A stretch of 64,000 bases of DNA from Microlunatus parietis (GCF_013407955.1 NZ_JACCBU010000001.1:496001-560000), one strand, 5' to 3'. Positions 17,690-27,147 are shown, numbered from the stretch's first letter. Notes: generated by a model not told the origin, from the sequence alone. Numbers and translations: made by a program.

Positions 17690-20600
17690 TCACGATGCCA
17701 AGCAGGAAGGCCCGAGGAGTGCTTTCAAGTCCGCCATGAGCGGCTGGGACGGATTCACCCGGAGTTGTTGATCAAGCCGCATCAGCGTGGTCTTGCCGGA
17801 CGACACCAGCTTGAGCCGCACCTCGGTGCCGCCCGGGTGTGAGGTGAGCACGGCGCGGAGCTGCTCGACCACCGGCGGCGTGCAGCGCACCGCAGGCAAG
17901 GAGATCACCACCGGCCCGGACGGCGCGTCGGTCACGTCGGGCAGGGTCAGTTCCTGGCCGGTCAGCGCGATGCTGTCGTCGTCGACCTTGACCCGGCCCT
18001 TCACCTTGACCACGGTGTCGGTGGCCAGCACCGTCGACACGAGGTCGTACGCCTTCGGGAAGAGCAGCACCTCGATCGAGGCCTCCAGGTCCTCCACCGT
18101 GATCACGGCCCAGATGTCGCCCCGCTTGGTCGTCTTCCGGGTGATGTTGGTGATCATGCCGCAGATCGTGATCATGCCCTCGCGCGGACCGTCGTCGGCC
18201 AGTAGTCCGGCGATGCTGAGATCGCGTTCGGCGGACAGGATGTGTTCCAGGCCCTGCAGCGGGTGGTCGCTGACGTACAACCCGAGCATCTCGCGCTCGA
18301 ACGCCAGCTTGGTCGTCTTGTCCCAGTCCTCCAGGTCCGGCACGGTCCCGCCGAGCACCGGGTCGTCGCCGCCGAGATCGCCGAACAGGTCGTCCTGGCC
18401 GTGCGCCGAGTTGCGCTTGATGTCGATCACGCTGTCGACCGCGTTCTCGTAGATCGACATCAGCGCACGCCGGCTGTGCCCCATCGAATCGAACGCGCCG
18501 GCCTTGATCAACGACTCGGTGACCCGCTTGTTGCAGGCGATCTGGCCGATGTGATCAAGGTAGTCGTAGAAGGTGGCCGCCTTCCCCTTCTGCTCCCGGG
18601 AGGCGACGATGTCGTCGACCACGTTGGCGCCGACGTTGCGGATGGCGGTCAGGCCGAACCGGATGTCGGACCCGACCGGGGTGAAGTTGTGCTCCGACTC
18701 GTTCACGTCCGGCGGCAGCACCTTGATCCCCATCCGGCGGCACTCGGACAGATAGATCGCCATCTTGTCCTTGTCGTCCTTCACCGAGGTGAGCACGGCC
18801 GCCATGTATTCGGCGGGGTAGTTCGCCTTCAGGTACGCCGTCCAGTAGGACACCTGACCGTACGCCGCCGCGTGCGCCTTGCCGAACCCGTAGTCGGCGA
18901 ACGGCATCAGGGCGTCCCAGACCGCCTTCACCGCATCGTCGGAGAAGCCGCGCTCCTTCATGCCGGCGGCGAACGGCGCGTACTCGGCGTCGAGGACTTC
19001 CTTCTTCTTCTTGCCCATCGCCCGGCGCAGCATGTCCGCGCGGCCCAGCGTGTACCCGGCCAGGTGCCGGGCGACCTCGATCACGTCCTCCTGATAGACG
19101 ATCAGCCCGAAGTTGTCCTCGATCACAGGCTTGAGGGCGTCGACCACCTCGGGGTGCGGGTAGACGATCTCCTGCTGGCCGCTGCGCCGCAGCGCGTAGT
19201 TGACGTGGGAGTTGATCCCCATCGGGCCCGGACGGTACAGGGCGATCGTCGCCATGATGTCCTGGATCCGCCGCGGCTGCATCAGCCGCAGCAACGACCG
19301 GGTGCCGCCGGAGTCCAGCTGGAACACGCCGAGCGTGTCGCCCCGGCTGAGCAGCTGGTAGGCCTTCTCGTCCGTCGGGTCCTGGCCGAGCTCGTCGAGA
19401 TCGAGCTGGATGCCCCGGTTGAGCTTCACGTTCTCCACCGCGTCGCCCAGCACGGTCAGGTTGCGCAGACCCAGGAAGTCCATCTTGACCAGGCCGAGCG
19501 CCTCGCAGGACGGGTAGTCGAACTGCGTGATGATCGCGCCGTCGGCCTCCCGTTTCATGATCGGGATGATGTCCAGCAGCGGGTCCGAGGACATGATCAC
19601 GCCGGCCGCGTGCACGCCGGACTGCCGGATCAGTCCCTCCAGGCCCTGGGCGGTGTCGACCACCCGCTGGATGTCGTTGTCCTGCTGATAGAGCTGCCGG
19701 AACTCGCCGCCCTCCGCGTACCGCGGGTGGGACTCGTCGAACAGCTTCTTCAGCGGCACGTCCTTGCCCATCACGGGCGGCGGCATCGCCTTCGTGATCC
19801 GGTCACCCATCGCGAACGGGTAGCCGAGCACCCGGGACGCGTCCTTGACCGCCTGCTTCGCCTTGATCGTGCCGTACGTCGCGATCTGGGCCACCCGGTC
19901 GTCGCCGTACTTCTCGGTGACGTACCGGATCACCTCGCCCCGCCGACGCTCGTCGAAGTCCACATCGAAGTCGGGCGGCGAGTCCCGCTCCGGGTTCAGG
20001 AAGCGTTCGAAGGTCAACTTGTATTCGAGCGGATCGAGATCGGTGATCCGCATCGCGTACGCGGTCAGCGAGCCCGCGCCCGACCCCCGCACGCCGGTCC
20101 GGATGCCCCGGTCCTTGGCCCACTGCATGAAGTCGGCGACCACCAGGTAGTAGCCCGGGTACCCCTTCTGGATGATCACCTCGTTCTCGTAGTCCGCGCG
20201 CTTGCGGATCTCGTCGGTGATCCCGTTCGGGTAGCGGAACTTCAGGCCCTTCTCGACCTCCTTGAGATACCAGGAGATCTCGTCCTCGCCGGGCGGGCAC
20301 GGATAGCGCGGCATGAACCGGCCCTCGCCCTCGGTGAAGGCGATCTCGCACCGCTCGGCGATGGCCAGCGTGTTGTCGCAGGCCTCCGGCAGTTCCTTGA
20401 ACACCTCGCGCATCTCGGCCGGCGACTTCAGGTAGTAGCCGTTGCCGTCCAGCTTGAACCGGTTCGCGTCGGCCATCGTCGCGCCGGTCTGGACGCAAAG
20501 CAGCACCTCGTGCGCGGCCGCGTCGTCGGGCGTCGAGTAGTGCAGGTCGTTCGTGGCGACCAGCGGCAGCTTGAGCTCGCGGGAGATCTTGAGCAGGTCC

Positions 20601-21226
20601 TCCCGGACCCGCTTCTCCAGGGTCAGCCCGTGGTCCATGATCTCGACGAAGTAGTTGCCGGCGCCGAAGATGTCGCGGAACTCGGCGGCGCTGGCGATCG
20701 CCTCGTCGTACTTGCCGAGCCGGAGGTACGTCTGCACCTCGCCGGACGGGCAGCCGGTGGTGGCGATCAGGCCCTTCGAGTACTCCGACAGCAGCTCGCG
20801 GTCCATCCGCGGCTTGTAGAAGTAGCCCTCCAGCGAGGCCCGGGAGCCCAGCCGGAACAGGTTGTGCATGCCCTCGGTGGTCTCGGACAGGATCGTCATG
20901 TGGGTGAACGCGCCACCGCCCGAGACGTCGTCGCCGCCGCCGTCGCCCCAGCGGACCCGCTTCCGCTCGCTGCGGTGCGTCTTCGGCGTCACATACGCCT
21001 CGATGCCGATGATCGGCTTCACCGGGTAGTTCTTGGACTGCTTGTAGAACTCGTACGCCCCGTGCAGCATCCCGTGGTCGGTGACCGCCAGCGCCGGCAT
21101 GCCCATCCGCTCCGCTCCCGCGAACAGATCGCCGATCCGGGCGGCCCCGTCCAGCATCGAGAACTCGGTGTGCACATGGAGGTGAACGAAGCTGTCCTGA
21201 CCCGCTGCCGCCGTGGTTCCCGCCAT
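17690..21226 (-). CDS. dnaE: DNA polymerase III subunit alpha DnaE
   Basis: 1178 aa replicative polymerase. The N-terminal PHP domain begins FVHLHVHTEFSMLDGAARIGDLFAGAERMGMPALAVTDHG, so the ATG at 21226, right before it, is preferred to the open frame reaching 21295. The polymerase active-site aspartates are in PDFDVDFDERRR (about residues 415-425), preceded by RGSGAGSLTAYAM. The C-terminal part contains the helix-hairpin-helix region and an OB fold (ITICGMITNITRKTTKRGDIWAVITVEDLEASIEVLLFP), typical of DnaE1. It stands alone on the minus strand. Confidence 0.98.
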   Translation of the reverse strand: MAGTTAAAGQDSFVHLHVHTEFSMLDGAARIGDLFAGAERMGMPALAVTDHGMLHGAYEFYKQSKNYPVKPIIGIEAYVTPKTHRSERKRVRWGDGGGDDVSGGGAFTHMTILSETTEGMHNLFRLGSRASLEGYFYKPRMDRELLSEYSKGLIATTGCPSGEVQTYLRLGKYDEAIASAAEFRDIFGAGNYFVEIMDHGLTLEKRVREDLLKISRELKLPLVATNDLHYSTPDDAAAHEVLLCVQTGATMADANRFKLDGNGYYLKSPAEMREVFKELPEACDNTLAIAERCEIAFTEGEGRFMPRYPCPPGEDEISWYLKEVEKGLKFRYPNGITDEIRKRADYENEVIIQKGYPGYYLVVADFMQWAKDRGIRTGVRGSGAGSLTAYAMRITDLDPLEYKLTFERFLNPERDSPPDFDVDFDERRRGEVIRYVTEKYGDDRVAQIATYGTIKAKQAVKDASRVLGYPFAMGDRITKAMPPPVMGKDVPLKKLFDESHPRYAEGGEFRQLYQQDNDIQRVVDTAQGLEGLIRQSGVHAAGVIMSSDPLLDIIPIMKREADGAIITQFDYPSCEALGLVKMDFLGLRNLTVLGDAVENVKLNRGIQLDLDELGQDPTDEKAYQLLSRGDTLGVFQLDSGGTRSLLRLMQPRRIQDIMATIALYRPGPMGINSHVNYALRRSGQQEIVYPHPEVVDALKPVIEDNFGLIVYQEDVIEVARHLAGYTLGRADMLRRAMGKKKKEVLDAEYAPFAAGMKERGFSDDAVKAVWDALMPFADYGFGKAHAAAYGQVSYWTAYLKANYPAEYMAAVLTSVKDDKDKMAIYLSECRRMGIKVLPPDVNESEHNFTPVGSDIRFGLTAIRNVGANVVDDIVASREQKGKAATFYDYLDHIGQIACNKRVTESLIKAGAFDSMGHSRRALMSIYENAVDSVIDIKRNSAHGQDDLFGDLGGDDPVLGGTVPDLEDWDKTTKLAFEREMLGLYVSDHPLQGLEHILSAERDLSIAGLLADDGPREGMITICGMITNITRKTTKRGDIWAVITVEDLEASIEVLLFPKAYDLVSTVLATDTVVKVKGRVKVDDDSIALTGQELTLPDVTDAPSGPVVISLPAVRCTPPVVEQLRAVLTSHPGGTEVRLKLVSSGKTTLMRLDQQLRVNPSQPLMADLKALLGPSCLAS

Positions 21227-21372
21227 GACCTGAAACCTTCCTCCAATACTCGAAGTACGCGGCGCCGGCCGTGGGGAAGTTCGGCTCGGACACACACCTT
21301 ATGCCCTCTCGGAACGCACCCTCAGGAGGCACGCCGCCGACAGTCCATCGCACGGCACTGACAGTGTTGAGT

Positions 21373-21392
21373 GAAGGGGGACGACCCCCTTC
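21373..21392. terminator. Strong short hairpin in dnaE/NmrA-type intergenic region
   Basis: GAAGGGGG-ACGA-CCCCCTTC is a perfect 8-bp stem with a 4-nt loop, followed on the plus strand by further C-runs. It lies between the divergent-from-nothing dnaE start (21226) and the end of the NmrA-type gene (21516), both on the minus strand, so it can end transcription of the latter. A related G/C-run sequence occurs upstream of gltB near 36344-36370. Confidence 0.5.
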
Positions 21393-21481
21393 AGATCCCC
21401 CGCTCCGCTCCGCGCACGGACAGGCACCGACAGTCTCGACCCGACGTTCGCTGAGCAAGGCGGAAGGGCAGGCCACGACCC

Positions 21482-21515
21482 GGTTGAGCCCTTCGACAGG
21501 CTCAGGACACAGTGC
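21482..21515. repeat. Dispersed CCCTTCGACAGGCTCAG-type short repeat
   Basis: The string CCCTTCGACAGGCTCAGG sits immediately after the stop of the NmrA-type gene. Related strings lie at 25631-25656 (reverse complement, inside the TRAP permease gene) and 31634-31652 (between gltD and gltB, with A for G). Such TTCGACARGCTCAG repeats are, from memory, widespread in actinobacterial intergenic DNA. Confidence 0.6.
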
Positions 21516-22373
21516 TCAGGCGAGCGGGCGGAGGCCCTCCAGGAGCGGCGTCGTGGGGCGGCCGAGGAGGCGGCTCAGCGTCCGGTCGCCGGTGTCGGCA
21601 AGGGCGCCGGCGGCGATGTTGGCGTCCAGCGCCGCGACGAAGCCGGCGGTCGGCTCGTCGAGTCCGGCGGTGATCAACTTCCGGGTCAGCTCGGCCGGCG
21701 CGACGGGCCGGTAGACCACCTCGCGGCCGATCACCTCGCCGACCGCGGCGCCCAGTTCCGCGTAGGTCCAGGCGGTGTCGCCGGCGAGCTCGTACACCTG
21801 GCCTTCATGATCATCTCCGGTCAGCACGACCGCGGCCGCGGCGGCGTAGTCGGCCCGGGCGGCGGAGGCGACCCGGCCCTCCCCCGCGGCCGCCGTGATC
21901 GCCCCCGTGTTGCGGGCCTCGTCCAGTTGGGCGGCGTAGTTCTCGGTGTACCAATTGTTCCGCAGAATGGTCGCCGGCAGCCCCGATTCCTTGATCAACT
22001 CCTCGGTCGCCCGGTGGTCCGGCGCCAGCACCAGGTCGCTCGTGTCGGCGTGCGGGGCGCTGGTGTAGACGAGGTGCCCGACGCCCGCGGCGACGGCCGC
22101 GTCCACCACGTTGCGGTGCTGCTCCAGCCGCCGGCCAGGCTCGCTGCCGGAGACGAAGAGTAGCCGCCCGACGCCCTGGAACGCCTTCAGCAGGGCGTCC
22201 GGGTCGCCGTAGTCGGCGGTCCGCACCTCGATCCCCCGCTCGGCGAGCTTCGCCGCCCGCGCCGGATCGCGGACCACCGCGACCAGGTCGTCAACACGCT
22301 GTCCGCGCTCCGTCAGCGCCTCGAGCACCAGCCCACCCAGTTGTCCGGTCGCCCCGGTCACCGCAATCGTCAT
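21516..22373 (-). CDS. NmrA/QorB-type NAD(P)H-binding reductase
   Basis: 285 aa atypical short-chain dehydrogenase. MTIAVTGATGQLGGLVLEAL is the GxxGxxG NAD(P) site; VAVVRDPARAAKLAERGIEVRTADYGDPDALLKAFQGVGRLLFVSGSE and ILRNNWYTENY match the NmrA/QOR2 group. The catalytic YxxxK of classical SDRs is not in place. QorB-type members reduce quinones with NADPH; the real substrate is unknown. It is divergent from the broken gene at 22427. Confidence 0.88.
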   Translation of the reverse strand: MTIAVTGATGQLGGLVLEALTERGQRVDDLVAVVRDPARAAKLAERGIEVRTADYGDPDALLKAFQGVGRLLFVSGSEPGRRLEQHRNVVDAAVAAGVGHLVYTSAPHADTSDLVLAPDHRATEELIKESGLPATILRNNWYTENYAAQLDEARNTGAITAAAGEGRVASAARADYAAAAAVVLTGDDHEGQVYELAGDTAWTYAELGAAVGEVIGREVVYRPVAPAELTRKLITAGLDEPTAGFVAALDANIAAGALADTGDRTLSRLLGRPTTPLLEGLRPLA

Positions 22374-22426
22374 CGGCCTGTCTCCTCAGTTCGTCGAGTA
22401 CTTGACGAATCAACAAACCCCGGGAG

Positions 22427-22799
22427 GTGGGCGACTATTCCGTCAACCACTGGCATTGCGTGCAGTACCTGATCGCGACTCGGGGTTGCCCTACCTCGGC
22501 CATCGGCCCATGGTCCGCGACCCCGGCAGCACAACACGTTCACCCGGACGGGCCGGATCTCGTACTACCGCGGCGAGTTCTGCGACCGGGACTGTGCGCT
22601 CGAAAACCCCACCGCGTTCCGGCAGTGCGCGTCGTACGGCGACCGGTTCTTCAACAACGTGGTGCAGAGCGCGTACGACGGCGGACACATCTCCAACTGG
22701 TCGCTGGGACCCGAAGGCCAAACGTACGCCGGGGGCGCGCCGTGCTCGATCCCCGACGGTGTGGCGCGAATCAGCACGGGCGGTAACACGTCGTCCTAG
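22427..22799 (+). pseudogene. Frameshifted remnant of a Cys-rich, probably secreted, protein
   Basis: Two frames carry protein-like sequence. From GTG 22427, GDYSVNHWHCVQYLIATRGC reads in one frame to about 22500. From about 22530 a second frame gives HNTFTRTGRISYYRGEFC, DRDCALENPTAFRQCASYG and DRFFNNVVQSAYDGGHISN, ending at TAG 22797-22799. Both halves are rich in Cys, Trp, Tyr and Asn, unlike spurious GC-rich frames, and look like one small disulfide-bonded extracellular domain split by an indel. No start with a signal peptide remains. I do not recognise the family. Confidence 0.55.
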
Positions 22800-22809
22800 G
22801 TGATGATCT

Positions 22810-23823
22810 TCAGCCGCCGGCGAGCTCGGTGAGCGCCTCCTTCGACCCCGCCGCCAGCTCGATCGGCGCGGTCTCCTGACCGAGCTTCGGGTCCAGCTCC
22901 TTGCCCGACGGGTGCACCTGACCCAGTTTGTCCTGGCTGCTCCAGAGCAGTTTGGTGATCGCGCAGGCGTTGTTGGCCGGGAAGTCGTCGCGGACCAACA
23001 GGACGTTCGGCACCACGATCGTGTTCACGTCGCTCTTCAGGTTGTACGTCGCCGCCGGGATGGTGCCCTCCGCGTAGACCGGGTTGATCTCCTGGAGCTT
23101 CGCCAACTGCGGCGTGACGTCGATGAACGCGGCCAGGTCGGGCTGGGAGGTGAACAGGTCGGTCAGGTTCGGTGTCGGCAGGCCGCCGGACCAGAAGAAG
23201 GCGTCGATCGAGCCGTCCTTGAGCCCGTCCACGGTCTTGGCCAGGTCCAGCCGCTGCGCCTTGACGTCCTTCGCCGGGTCGAGGCCGCCGGCCTGCAGCA
23301 GCCGGTTCGCGATCACCTCGGTGCCGGACTTCGGCGAGCCGGTCGAGACGGTCTTGCCGCGCAGATCCTCGATCGAGTCGACGCCGGCGTCCTTCCGGGC
23401 CACCACCTGGGTGTAGTTGGAGTGCACCCGGCCGAGCGCGCGGATCGGCTGCGGCTGGTCGAACGCGCTCTTGCCGGCCACCGCGTCGGCGGCCGTGTCG
23501 GCCAGCGAGAACGCGATGTCGTAGGTGCCGTCGACCAGTTGCTGGATGTTCTGCACCGAGGCGCCGGTCTCGGCGGCCGTGGTCCGGATCGGCGTCTCGG
23601 CACTGATCAGCCCGGCCATGCCGCCGCCGAGCACGTAGTAGACGCCGGTGCTGTTGCCGGTGGCCATGGTCAGCTGGGCCGCGGTCGGTTCGCAGGCGCC
23701 GGCCGAGCCGGCAGCTCCCGGATCGCTGGTGCGTTCCTGGCGGCCGCCGCAGCCGCTCAACACCAGCGCCAGAACGGAGAGGGTCGCGACGATCATGGTC
23801 GTCGGACGGAGCTGATCACGCAT
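22810..23823 (-). CDS. TAXI-family TRAP transporter solute-binding lipoprotein
   Basis: 337 aa. N-terminal lipoprotein signal with lipobox VLSGC (Cys25). The mature part matches TAXI receptors: LTMATGNSTGVYYVLGGGMAGLIS, TGASVQNIQQLVDGTYDIAFSLADTA, IRALGRVHSNYTQVVARKDAGVDSIEDLRGKTVSTGSPKSGTEVIANRLL, and IDAFFWSGGLPTPNLTDL. It captures a carboxylate-like ligand (glutamate or similar in known cases) outside the cell. The permease gene starts upstream on the same strand and its end overlaps this start by 8 bp. Confidence 0.95.
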   Translation of the reverse strand: MRDQLRPTTMIVATLSVLALVLSGCGGRQERTSDPGAAGSAGACEPTAAQLTMATGNSTGVYYVLGGGMAGLISAETPIRTTAAETGASVQNIQQLVDGTYDIAFSLADTAADAVAGKSAFDQPQPIRALGRVHSNYTQVVARKDAGVDSIEDLRGKTVSTGSPKSGTEVIANRLLQAGGLDPAKDVKAQRLDLAKTVDGLKDGSIDAFFWSGGLPTPNLTDLFTSQPDLAAFIDVTPQLAKLQEINPVYAEGTIPAATYNLKSDVNTIVVPNVLLVRDDFPANNACAITKLLWSSQDKLGQVHPSGKELDPKLGQETAPIELAAGSKEALTELAGG

Positions 23824-25945
23824 CGGAAACTCCTTGCAGGGTTGGAGATTGTCGTCGAGCAGAGAGCAGGTTCAAGATCACCGCGACCGCGGCGCAGGCC
23901 AGGCCGATCGCGATCGAGACCGGGTGCAGGTAGAGCAGCAGCAGGGCCGTCGGCAGGCAGAGCAGCCGCTGCACCCGGCTCGCCTCGCGGAAGATCCAGC
24001 CGCCGGTCAGCGCGGCCAGCGCGGCGATCGCGATCATGCTCACCACGGTCGTCCAGAGCACGTCCAGCGGCGACCCCTGCAGCAGCAGGTGCGACCCGTT
24101 GTCGGTGATCACGAACGCCAGCGGGGCGAGGAACGCCGGCAGCGCGTACTTCGTCGCCTGCCACATGGTCGGGATTGTCTTGCCACCGGTGATCGCGGAC
24201 GACGCGACCGCGGCCAGCGCGGTCGGCGGCGACACCTCCGACAGCACCGCGTAGTAGAAGATGAACATCGCCGCCTCGGGTGCGCTGACCCCGAGCGCCT
24301 GCAGAGCCGGGCCGATCACCACCCAGGCGATGATGAACGAGGCGGTCACCGGCACCGCCAGCCCGAGCAGCAGCACCGCGATCGCCGCGAGCACCGCCGT
24401 CAAGATCAACACCACGGTCGCGTTGTCGCTCAGCGCCCGGGCGGCTGCGACCAGGATGTCGGCCAGGTTCTGGCCCAGGCCGGTCTTGACGATCACCGAC
24501 GTGATCACGCCGGCGGACGCGCAGACGGTGACGACGCCGAGCGCGGACCTGATGCCACTGCTCAGGGCCCGGCCCAGATCCTTCCCGTACGTGATCATGG
24601 CCCGGCCGCGCGGCTGCGGCTCGGTGTCGGGGTCCAGCGGGTCGTGCCGGGAGACCAGGCGTTCGACCAGTCCGAACAGGGCGGCGACGGCGGTGGCGTA
24701 CACGACGGCGCGGAACGGCGGGATGCCGACCGCGAGGAAGACGACGATGATCGCCAGCGACAGCAGGTGATAGCCGTACCGGAGCAGCAGCCGGACCGGG
24801 TTCCGCCGTGGCACCTCGACCGCGTGGGCGCCGAACCGCCGGGAGTCGATCTCCACCGCCAGGATGATGCCGAGATAGAACAAGATCGTCGGAACGACCG
24901 CCCAGAGCAGCACCTGCAGGTACGGGACGCGCAGGTACTCCGCGATGATGAACGCCGCCGCACCGAGGGTGGGCGGCGACAGGATCGCCCCGATCCCGGC
25001 CGCGGCCAGCATGCCGCCCGCGTTCTCCCGCGGGTAGCCGGCCTTGCGCAGGATCGGCCAGGTCACGGCGCCCAGGCTGACCGCGGTGGCGGTGCCCGAT
25101 CCGGAGACCGTACCGAGCAGGAAGCCGGACAGCGTCACCGTCCGGCCGGGCGCCGAGCGGGACTTGCGGAACAGCGCGAAGGACAGGTCGATGAAGAACC
25201 GGCCGGCCCCGGTCGCGTCCAGCACGGCGCCGTAGATCGTGAACAGCACGATGTAGGAGGCGGCGACGTCGAGCGGCGTGCCGTAGAAGCCGGACTGGTC
25301 GTTGTAGAAACCGTTGATGATCTGGTCGAAGTCGACGCCGGCGTGGCTGATCGGCCAGGAGATCGGCAGGAAGCCTCCGTAGTAGGCGTACAGGAAGAAG
25401 ATCACGCAGACGATCGGCAGCACCAGCCCGGTGGTCCGCCGGCAGGCCTCCAGCAGCAGCACGGTGAGCAGCGCGCCCGCGATCACGTCGAGCGTGCTCA
25501 GCTGCCCTTGTCGATCAAGGAACGCGTTGAAGCCGCCGCCCGGCGCCGGCAGGACGGGATAGAGACAGACCAGCAGTGCGATCGCGGCGAGCAGCCAGTC
25601 GATCACGCCCGGGTTGTCTCCCCTGGCGCCGTTCGCTGAGCCTGTCGAAGCGCGCCGCTTGCGGAAGCGGAAGGTCAGGAACACCAACGGCAGCGTGACG
25701 CCGAGAAAGATGATCAAGGAGTACTGATTGCCCTGCGGCAGCGGGAAGAACACCTGCCAGAGCACCCAGACCGCGATCACGAAGCAGATCGCGCCGAGCA
25801 CCAGGTCGAGCCGCGGACCGAGCCGCCGCGCCGGCCGTTCCTCGTCGTAGGTGGCGATCAGTTCATCGACGGTCCCCTTGCCGACTGGCCAGGTCACCTC
25901 GCGACGTTGATCAGCTGCCTGAGCATCCACCGCGTCGGGACCCAT
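23816..25945 (-). CDS. TRAP transporter permease, fused DctQ-DctM (TAXI type)
   Basis: 709 aa fused permease with about 16 hydrophobic segments after a soluble N-terminal ~45 residues. DctM features include GTVSGSGTATAVSLGAVTWPILRKAGYPRENAGGMLAAAGIGAILSPPTLGAAAFIIAEY and SEVSPPTALAAVASSAITGGK. It imports its ligand with Na+ or H+ symport together with the TAXI receptor encoded just downstream. Oddity: residues ~98-107 (KRRASTGSANGARG) are encoded by a copy of the TTCGACAGGCTCAG repeat, inserted in frame in a cytoplasmic linker. Confidence 0.94.
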   Translation of the reverse strand: MGPDAVDAQAADQRREVTWPVGKGTVDELIATYDEERPARRLGPRLDLVLGAICFVIAVWVLWQVFFPLPQGNQYSLIIFLGVTLPLVFLTFRFRKRRASTGSANGARGDNPGVIDWLLAAIALLVCLYPVLPAPGGGFNAFLDRQGQLSTLDVIAGALLTVLLLEACRRTTGLVLPIVCVIFFLYAYYGGFLPISWPISHAGVDFDQIINGFYNDQSGFYGTPLDVAASYIVLFTIYGAVLDATGAGRFFIDLSFALFRKSRSAPGRTVTLSGFLLGTVSGSGTATAVSLGAVTWPILRKAGYPRENAGGMLAAAGIGAILSPPTLGAAAFIIAEYLRVPYLQVLLWAVVPTILFYLGIILAVEIDSRRFGAHAVEVPRRNPVRLLLRYGYHLLSLAIIVVFLAVGIPPFRAVVYATAVAALFGLVERLVSRHDPLDPDTEPQPRGRAMITYGKDLGRALSSGIRSALGVVTVCASAGVITSVIVKTGLGQNLADILVAAARALSDNATVVLILTAVLAAIAVLLLGLAVPVTASFIIAWVVIGPALQALGVSAPEAAMFIFYYAVLSEVSPPTALAAVASSAITGGKTIPTMWQATKYALPAFLAPLAFVITDNGSHLLLQGSPLDVLWTTVVSMIAIAALAALTGGWIFREASRVQRLLCLPTALLLLYLHPVSIAIGLACAAVAVILNLLSARRQSPTLQGVSDA
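25631..25656. repeat. Short dispersed repeat inside the TRAP permease gene
   Basis: GCTGAGCCTGTCGAAGCG on the plus strand is the reverse complement of the repeat also found at 21482-21515. It lies in the coding region and keeps the frame open, adding ASTGSANG to a hydrophilic linker. It marks a short repeat that can enter genes without breaking them. Confidence 0.6.
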
Positions 25946-26051
25946 GCGGAGACTATAAGGCCACCGCCGAACCGGTGTCGGGTGGAGATCCGCCGGGCGA
26001 ACCGGCAGGATTCAGCACGACCTCGGACCAGCCACGACACAGGAGTCGATC

Positions 26052-26879
26052 ATGACCGGACAGCCCGAGCCCGTGACCCGCCGGATGAAGCGGCTGGTGG
26101 ACCCGATCCACCTGGTCGCGTACGGAAGCCACGAGCCGACCGAGGCGCTGGAGGCGCTCGGGCTCCGGCACAGCTATTGGGACGGCTACTTCGCCGGCCG
26201 GGCGGCGCCGCTGGGCCGGGCGCCGGCCGAGGTGGTGCACGCGGTGTTCTACAACTTCGCCGAGGGCGAGGTGGCCCGGCACATTCCGCGGGTCTGGACC
26301 GTCACCACGCCCGAGGCCGCCCTGGCCGCGCGGGAGCGGGGCTGCGCCGCGGCGCTGCGCCGGATCCTGGGCGACCTCGCCGACGGGCCGGCGGTCCCCC
26401 GCGCCGCGGACCTTATGGTCGCGGCGGCGGCAGGGGCGCCGACCGAGGCCCGCCCGTTGTTCGCCGGTCTTCGCGCGCTGCCCGTACCCGAGGAGCCGGT
26501 GGCCCGGCTCTGGCACAGCGCCACGCTGCTCCGCGAGTACCGCGGCGACTGCCACAACCTCGCCCTGGCCGTCGCCGGAATCGGCGGCACCGAGTCCCAT
26601 CTGCTGCGCGCCCTGGCCGACGGCGCCCCGCCGCTGCAGGACGGCCGGGTCGCTCACCTGCCGGCCGAGAAGCTCGCGATGATCATGGACGGACTGCGGG
26701 CCCGCGGCCTGGTCGACGCCGACGACCGCATCACCGACGCGGGCCGGGATCTCCGGGAACGGATCGAGGAGATGACCGATGATCTTGACGCTCCCGCGTA
26801 CGCGCACCTGGATCCGGCCGACCTCGACGCGTTGATCACCACCCTCGAACCGCTGGCCGGCGCCCTGGTCGCCGACTGA
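26052..26879 (+). CDS. SCO6745-family protein (helix-turn-helix-like, function unknown)
   Basis: 275 aa. It begins RMKRLVDPIHLVAYGSHEPTEALEALGLRHSYWDGYFAGRAAPLGRAPAEVVHAVFYNFAEGEVARHIP, hallmark text of the actinobacterial SCO6745 family. The C-terminal part resembles a winged helix (LPAEKLAMIMDGLRARGLVDADDRITDAGRDLRERIEEMTDDL), like MarR proteins. No experimental function is known to me. The ATG at 26052 follows the divergent TRAP operon start. Confidence 0.88.
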   Translation: MTGQPEPVTRRMKRLVDPIHLVAYGSHEPTEALEALGLRHSYWDGYFAGRAAPLGRAPAEVVHAVFYNFAEGEVARHIPRVWTVTTPEAALAARERGCAAALRRILGDLADGPAVPRAADLMVAAAAGAPTEARPLFAGLRALPVPEEPVARLWHSATLLREYRGDCHNLALAVAGIGGTESHLLRALADGAPPLQDGRVAHLPAEKLAMIMDGLRARGLVDADDRITDAGRDLRERIEEMTDDLDAPAYAHLDPADLDALITTLEPLAGALVAD

Positions 26880-26901
26880 CCGCGCCTGAGACACTCTGGG
26901 G

Positions 26902-27147
26902 ATGAGTGATCAGGCCGAGGCCGGCCGGCTCGTCGACGCGATCCGAACCGGCGACGTCGCCGCGGTGGAGCAGGTGATCCGGGAGCACCCGGCGCTCGTC
27001 TCGGCCCGGCTCGACGGCGCCGGCCGGACCCCGCTGCACACCGCCACCGATTGGCCCGGCTACTTCCTGAACGGTCCGGCGATCGCCGTCGCGCCGGACA
27101 CCCGCCATCAACTCCTCCACGATTGGCTGCGTACCCGAACGCCATGA
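26902..27147 (+). pseudogene. Truncated ankyrin-repeat protein gene
   Basis: 81 aa. Residues 1-55 (ADRL-like AGRLVDAIRTGDVAAVEQVIREHPALVSARLDGAGRTPLHTATDWPGYFLNGP) are the N-terminal cap and first ankyrin repeat of a family normally about 200-240 aa. After NGPAIA the sequence jumps to VAPDTRHQLLHDWLRTRTP, which looks like a distant C-terminal end, consistent with an in-frame internal deletion. Its TGA overlaps the ATG of the next gene (ATGA). It may still yield a short product. Confidence 0.6.
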
